Assembly: GCF_031932625.1 (NCBI RefSeq)
Contig: NZ_JAVSCK010000001.1
Location: 434,001-498,000, forward strand
Origin: Hwangdonia seohaensis
GTDB taxonomy: Bacteria > Bacteroidota > Bacteroidia > Flavobacteriales > Flavobacteriaceae
Length of the DNA stretch: 64,000 nucleotides
Direction: 5' to 3'
Shown piece after piece: positions 60,551 through 64,000 of this stretch (the first letter of the stretch is position 1; each line of letters begins with the position of its first letter). A model generated the notes under the pieces. The model ran no database searches and was not told where the DNA came from. It was given only the letters and a program-made list of their open reading frames with translations. The position numbers and the translations under genes were made by a program.

Positions 60551-61600
60551 TTATTCTTTATAAATCCCAATAGTTAACTCCCCTTTATCATTCATCGTCG
60601 CTCTGTACATGCCAGCCGTGTTAAATTCGGCAACCATATTTCCGTTTTTATCGATGGCAACAATACCGCCAGTGCCACCAAGTTTAGTTAGTTTATTTTG
60701 AATGACTTCTTTTGAAGCGGCTTTAAGCGACAAGCCTTTATAGGCCATAAGCGCAGAAATATCATAAGCCACCATGCCACGAATAAAATACTCGCCCCAA
60801 CCCGTGCTCGATACGGCGCAGGTATTATTATTGGCATAAGTGCCAGCGCCAATTATGGGCGAATCGCCAATACGCCCCCAGCGTTTGTTAGTCATGCCAC
60901 CCGTTGAAGTTCCGGCAGCTAAATTCCCCTTTTTATCGAGTGCCGCACAACCTACGGTTCCAAATTTTGAATTTTTAATATCGGCATCATAAAACGAAAT
61001 TTTACCGTCGTGATCCAATTCTGTTTTTTCTTTGTCTTTTATATTTTGAAGGGATTTAAATCGGCTTTCGGTATAAAAATAATTTGGGTCAACAATTTGT
61101 AAACTTTGTTCTTCGGCAAAAGTGTCCGCCCCTTTTCCAGACAGCATCACATGAGGCGATTTATCCATAACCGCCCGTGCCAAATCAATGGGGTTTTTAA
61201 CCGTTGTTGTTCCAGCGGAAGCACCAGCATTTAAGGTTTTTCCATCCATTATTGATGCGTCGTGTTCGTTCGTTCCTTCATTCGTGAAAACAGCCCCTTT
61301 CCCCGCGTTAAAAAGCGGCGAATCTTCCATAATATTTATGGTTTTGGTTACGGCATCCAAACTGCTTCCGCCATTTTTTAAAATATCATAACCCACGCGA
61401 ATTGCCTCTTCTAATTTTGATTTATAAGCGGTTTCCATTTCGGCAGACATGTTCTTTTTTAAAATTGTGCCCGCACCACCGTGAATGATTATAGCGAATT
61501 CTTGTTTGGGAGTTTCAGTGGTTTTTTCCGTGTTATTTTCGGCGTTTTTGCAAGCACTAAGAATGAATAAAACAGACCATAAAAAGATGATTTTTTTCAT
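60551..61600 (-). CDS. Isoaspartyl peptidase/L-asparaginase (Ntn hydrolase), lipoprotein
   Basis: A 349-residue plant-type asparaginase precursor (normal length about 300-350). Lipobox SAC places Cys17 as lipid anchor. HGGAGTI is the N-terminal signature, NAGKGAVFTNEGTNEHDASIMDG the next block, and the nucleophile Thr215 follows K-F-G in KFGTVGCAALDKKGNLAAGT, with GGMTNKRWGRIGDSPIIGAGTYA after it. Autocleavage before Thr215 would give alpha and beta subunits. It should hydrolyse isoaspartyl dipeptides or asparagine in the periplasm. Single gene, divergent from the ALDH gene at 61722 with a 121-bp gap between them. Confidence 0.94.
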   Translation of the reverse strand: MKKIIFLWSVLFILSACKNAENNTEKTTETPKQEFAIIIHGGAGTILKKNMSAEMETAYKSKLEEAIRVGYDILKNGGSSLDAVTKTINIMEDSPLFNAGKGAVFTNEGTNEHDASIMDGKTLNAGASAGTTTVKNPIDLARAVMDKSPHVMLSGKGADTFAEEQSLQIVDPNYFYTESRFKSLQNIKDKEKTELDHDGKISFYDADIKNSKFGTVGCAALDKKGNLAAGTSTGGMTNKRWGRIGDSPIIGAGTYANNNTCAVSSTGWGEYFIRGMVAYDISALMAYKGLSLKAASKEVIQNKLTKLGGTGGIVAIDKNGNMVAEFNTAGMYRATMNDKGELTIGIYKE

Positions 61601-61721
61601 AACGATATAGATGTATTGAGTGGTTTTAAAGATAGTATTTTAATATAAAATTGAGGAAAACAAACACTAGAAATTAGTATATTCGCAAATAATTTGAATA
61701 ATAATATTAAAACAAAAATAT

Positions 61722-63275
61722 ATGGGAGCGGTGATAACTGATTTCGGAATTGAAGAAACGCTAAAAACATTGGGTGTACATGCAGTAAATGATGGCACAT
61801 CTACAGGTTCAAATCATTTTTCCAACGGTGAAATAATAGAATCTTATTCGCCAGTTGATGGAAAATTAATTGGAAAAGTAAAAACGACATCGCGAGCAGA
61901 TTACGACAAAGTCATGGATGCTGCAACCAAGGCTTTTAAAATTTGGAGAGACGTACCTGCACCTCAACGCGGAGAAATTGTGCGTCAATTTGGAAACAAA
62001 TTACGGGATTTAAAAGAGCCTTTAGGAAAATTGGTGTCTTACGAAATGGGTAAATCTTTGCAAGAAGGTTACGGTGAGGTACAGGAAATGATAGACATCT
62101 GTGATTTTGCGGTTGGATTATCTCGACAGTTAAACGGCCAAACCATCCCATCGGAACGTCCAGGGCACGTTATGCGCGAGCAATGGCACCCCATAGGTGT
62201 GGTTGGTATTATTTCGGCATTTAATTTCCCCGTTGCTGTTTGGGCGTGGAACACCGCTTTAGCATGGATTTGTGGCGATGTTTGCGTTTGGAAAGCTTCA
62301 GAAAAAACGCCGTTATGCGCTGTGGCTTGTCAAAATATTATTGCAGAAATCTTAAAAGACAACAACTTGCCCGAAGGTATTTCGTGTATTATAAATGGCG
62401 ATTACAAAGTGGGCGAGTTTATGACAACCGATAAAAAAATCGCGTTGGTTTCTGCAACGGGTTCAACTAGAATGGGACGCATTGTTGGAAAAACAGTTGC
62501 CGAACGTTTTGGTAAATCGTTATTGGAATTGGGAGGTAACAATGCCATTATCATCACACCAACGGCCGATTTAAAAGTGGTAGTTCCTGGTGCTGTATTT
62601 GGTGCTGTTGGGACTTGCGGACAGCGTTGTACATCAACGCGTCGTTTAATTATTCACGATTCGGTTTACAATAAAGTTAGAGACGCCATTGTTGGTGCTT
62701 ACAAACAATTAACCATTGGAAATCCGTTAGACGAAAAAAATCATATTGGCCCTTTAATTGATAAAGATGCCGTTACTACCTATTTAGCTGCTATTGAAAA
62801 AGCAAAAGCTGAAGGCGGAAACGTGTTGGTTGAAGGAGGTGTTTTAAGTGGCGAAGGTTACGAAAGCGGATGCTATGTAAAACCCGCCATTATTGAAGCC
62901 GAAAACCATTTTGAAATTGTGCAGCACGAAACCTTTGCGCCCGTTTTATATTTAATGAAATATTCTGGGGATGTTGAAAATGCCATTGAAAAACAAAACG
63001 GTGTTGCTCAAGGTTTATCTTCATCCATTATGACAAACGAACTGAAAGAAGCAGAGAAATTCTTGTCGTATGCTGGTTCAGATTGTGGTATTGCCAATGT
63101 AAATATAGGGACTTCGGGTGCTGAAATCGGTGGTGCCTTTGGAGGCGAAAAGGAAACCGGTGGCGGACGCGAATCGGGTTCCGATGCTTGGAAAGTGTAC
63201 ATGAGACGCCAAACAAATACCATAAACTATTCTGATGAATTGCCTTTAGCGCAAGGAATTAAGTTTGATCTTTAA
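61722..63275 (+). CDS. amaB: ALDH7-type aldehyde dehydrogenase (AmaB-like)
   Basis: A 517-residue aldehyde dehydrogenase with the antiquitin-type pattern. GIISAFNFPVAVWAWNTALA binds NAD; SATGSTRMGRIVGKTVAERF, SLLELGGNNAIII (general base Glu) and Cys303 in CGQRCTST (nucleophile) follow; AEIGGAFGGEKETGGGRESGS near the end is highly typical of ALDH7. Members oxidise alpha-aminoadipate semialdehyde (piperideine-6-carboxylate), the last oxidative step to alpha-aminoadipate in lysine breakdown. The symbol is given by family resemblance. The saccharopine dehydrogenase-type gene at 36280 is a plausible partner. Expressed alone and ended by a terminator at 63297. Confidence 0.92.
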   Translation: MGAVITDFGIEETLKTLGVHAVNDGTSTGSNHFSNGEIIESYSPVDGKLIGKVKTTSRADYDKVMDAATKAFKIWRDVPAPQRGEIVRQFGNKLRDLKEPLGKLVSYEMGKSLQEGYGEVQEMIDICDFAVGLSRQLNGQTIPSERPGHVMREQWHPIGVVGIISAFNFPVAVWAWNTALAWICGDVCVWKASEKTPLCAVACQNIIAEILKDNNLPEGISCIINGDYKVGEFMTTDKKIALVSATGSTRMGRIVGKTVAERFGKSLLELGGNNAIIITPTADLKVVVPGAVFGAVGTCGQRCTSTRRLIIHDSVYNKVRDAIVGAYKQLTIGNPLDEKNHIGPLIDKDAVTTYLAAIEKAKAEGGNVLVEGGVLSGEGYESGCYVKPAIIEAENHFEIVQHETFAPVLYLMKYSGDVENAIEKQNGVAQGLSSSIMTNELKEAEKFLSYAGSDCGIANVNIGTSGAEIGGAFGGEKETGGGRESGSDAWKVYMRRQTNTINYSDELPLAQGIKFDL

Positions 63276-63296
63276 GCAATAAACAACTAATAAAGT

Positions 63297-63326
63297 AAAA
63301 GCTGCATCATTTAAATGCAGCTTTTT
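63297..63326 (+). terminator. Terminator of the ALDH gene
   Basis: AAAAGCTGCAT (63297-63307) pairs with ATGCAGCTTTT (63315-63325) and is followed by more T, 21 bp after the stop. Confidence 0.88.
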
Positions 63327-63338
63327 TTGTTTAAAAAA

Positions 63339-63383
63339 AAACCTTGTCTCAATTCCAGAAATTTTCTGACAGAAACAAGGTTT
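63339..63383 (-). terminator. Stem-loop after the right-edge gene
   Basis: AAACCTTGT (63339-63347) pairs with ACAAGGTTT (63375-63383). The 27-nt loop itself contains the near-palindrome CAGAAATTTTCTG. On the minus strand the stem runs into a long T-tract, so it would terminate the gene ending at 63483, about 100 bp earlier. Confidence 0.6.
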
Positions 63384-63482
63384 ATATCTAATTAAAGATT
63401 AATAGCACCGCAAAAATGCTTATAAATAATCTGTTATACAAGAGCTGAAAGTTAAATTAACATTAATTTTATCAACAGATAA

Positions 63483-64000
63483 TTAACTGTATTTCACCTT
63501 TCTTAAAATCCGTAACGACTCTTTATAAAGGCTGTATAATTCTTCACTATAGGCTCTAAGGTAGGGTTTTACTTCGTTTAGTTTATCAATAGCGTCATGG
63601 AAAAGATTGAGGTAACAAATTAAATACGTAACCGGTAAATTTTTTAAATCCTGTTCTTCATTTTTTGTAAACGGAAGTCCTTTTTTAAGCTTTTCCAAAA
63701 TGGCATTATTGGCATTGTAAATATGATGCAATACTTTTTTGTCAAATTGTGGTGGCTCGAACAATAATTTGGTTTCAATATTATAATTGGCATTATCTTC
63801 AAAACTTATGATGGTTTCTTCCAACGGATAATATTTGTTGGTGTTTTGAAGCCCAAGGTTTACATATTCAATAATTTTAAAACTATTCGAATCAATAGAA
63901 ATTGAAACCTCATCCAACACCGAAAAAAACAAACGCACTTGCTCGTTAATCAATTCAATATCAACCCGTGAAAAAAAAGCTTCGCCTTTTACTAGCTTTT
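63483..64000 (-). CDS. Hypothetical protein, 5' end outside window
   Basis: The frame is open from the stop at 63483 to the window edge with no break (172 codons visible); a TTG at 63951 is not needed as a start, because in-frame coding sequence (LVKGEAFFSRVDIELINEQV) continues upstream. The visible part is soluble, acidic and helical (EEDQDL-like loops, IDKLNEVKPYLRAYSEELYSLYKESLRILRKV). I do not recognise the family and no catalytic motif can be pointed to. It is followed by a stem-loop about 100 bp downstream. Confidence 0.75.
   Translation of the reverse strand, partial: KLVKGEAFFSRVDIELINEQVRLFFSVLDEVSISIDSNSFKIIEYVNLGLQNTNKYYPLEETIISFEDNANYNIETKLLFEPPQFDKKVLHHIYNANNAILEKLKKGLPFTKNEEQDLKNLPVTYLICYLNLFHDAIDKLNEVKPYLRAYSEELYSLYKESLRILRKVKYS

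Overview
The window reads as chromosome from a marine or environmental member of the Flavobacteriaceae (Bacteroidota). The DNA is AT-rich by eye. It carries a SusC/SusD polysaccharide utilisation locus (PUL), several proteins with type IX secretion (T9SS) C-terminal sorting domains, DUF4271 and DUF4296 genes, and Bacteroidota-type promoter boxes (TAnnTTTG). No rRNA, tRNA, CRISPR array, transposase or prophage gene was seen.

Region 1 (1-19307) is one PUL with all genes on the minus strand. In transcription order it holds SusC, SusD, a lipoprotein with two LamG-like domains, two tandem GH144-type 'glycoamylase' lipoproteins, an esterase, a GH3 beta-glucosidase, a second esterase, a formylglycine sulfatase and a GH43 enzyme cut by the window edge. 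Upstream lies a membrane-bound regulator with a propeller, a Y_Y_Y domain and a LuxR-type HTH. GH144 plus GH3 points to a beta-1,2-linked glucan; the esterases, sulfatase and GH43 suggest a decorated or mixed substrate. Between the regulator and susC four TGACGTA heptamers form a candidate operator. A 105-nt multi-hairpin element lies inside the operon between the binding-protein gene and the first GH144 gene.

Region 2 (19545-30112) holds a T9SS-secreted GH33-type sialidase with three GEVED modules, then cvpA, a small unknown gene, pheS, a second small unknown gene, a Kelch-like protein, a large T9SS type-B surface protein whose signal peptide lacks a normal start codon, a DUF2071 gene and an ABM-domain gene. 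Two copies of a noncoding repeat (GGGCGTTACC...CCCTAACGC) sit directly against stop codons here.

Region 3 (30113-41809) is mostly housekeeping: a DUF559 nuclease-like gene, pbpC, an EEP-family membrane protein, a YciI-like lipoprotein, a CYTH protein, dinB, a saccharopine dehydrogenase-type enzyme, DUF423, pckA, a small membrane protein, hemD and DUF4271.

Region 4 (41929-53279) holds a polyprenol-phosphate-mannose-synthase-like glycosyltransferase, dihydroorotase, DUF4296, an epimerase, tyrS, a LuxE-like gene, two T9SS-tail proteins, a PhoB/PhoR-like two-component pair and a MurG-like glycosyltransferase.

Region 5 (53418-64000) holds a thioester alpha-2-macroglobulin lipoprotein, a CAP-domain lipoprotein, a second DUF559 gene framed by direct repeats with GC-rich palindromes, an isoaspartyl peptidase/asparaginase, an ALDH7-type dehydrogenase and a gene that runs off the right edge.

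The most unusual items are the two DUF559 genes, each framed by direct repeats, the stop-codon-abutting repeat family, the multi-hairpin element in the PUL, and the TGACGTA cluster. Family calls are from reading the sequence; no database search was run.
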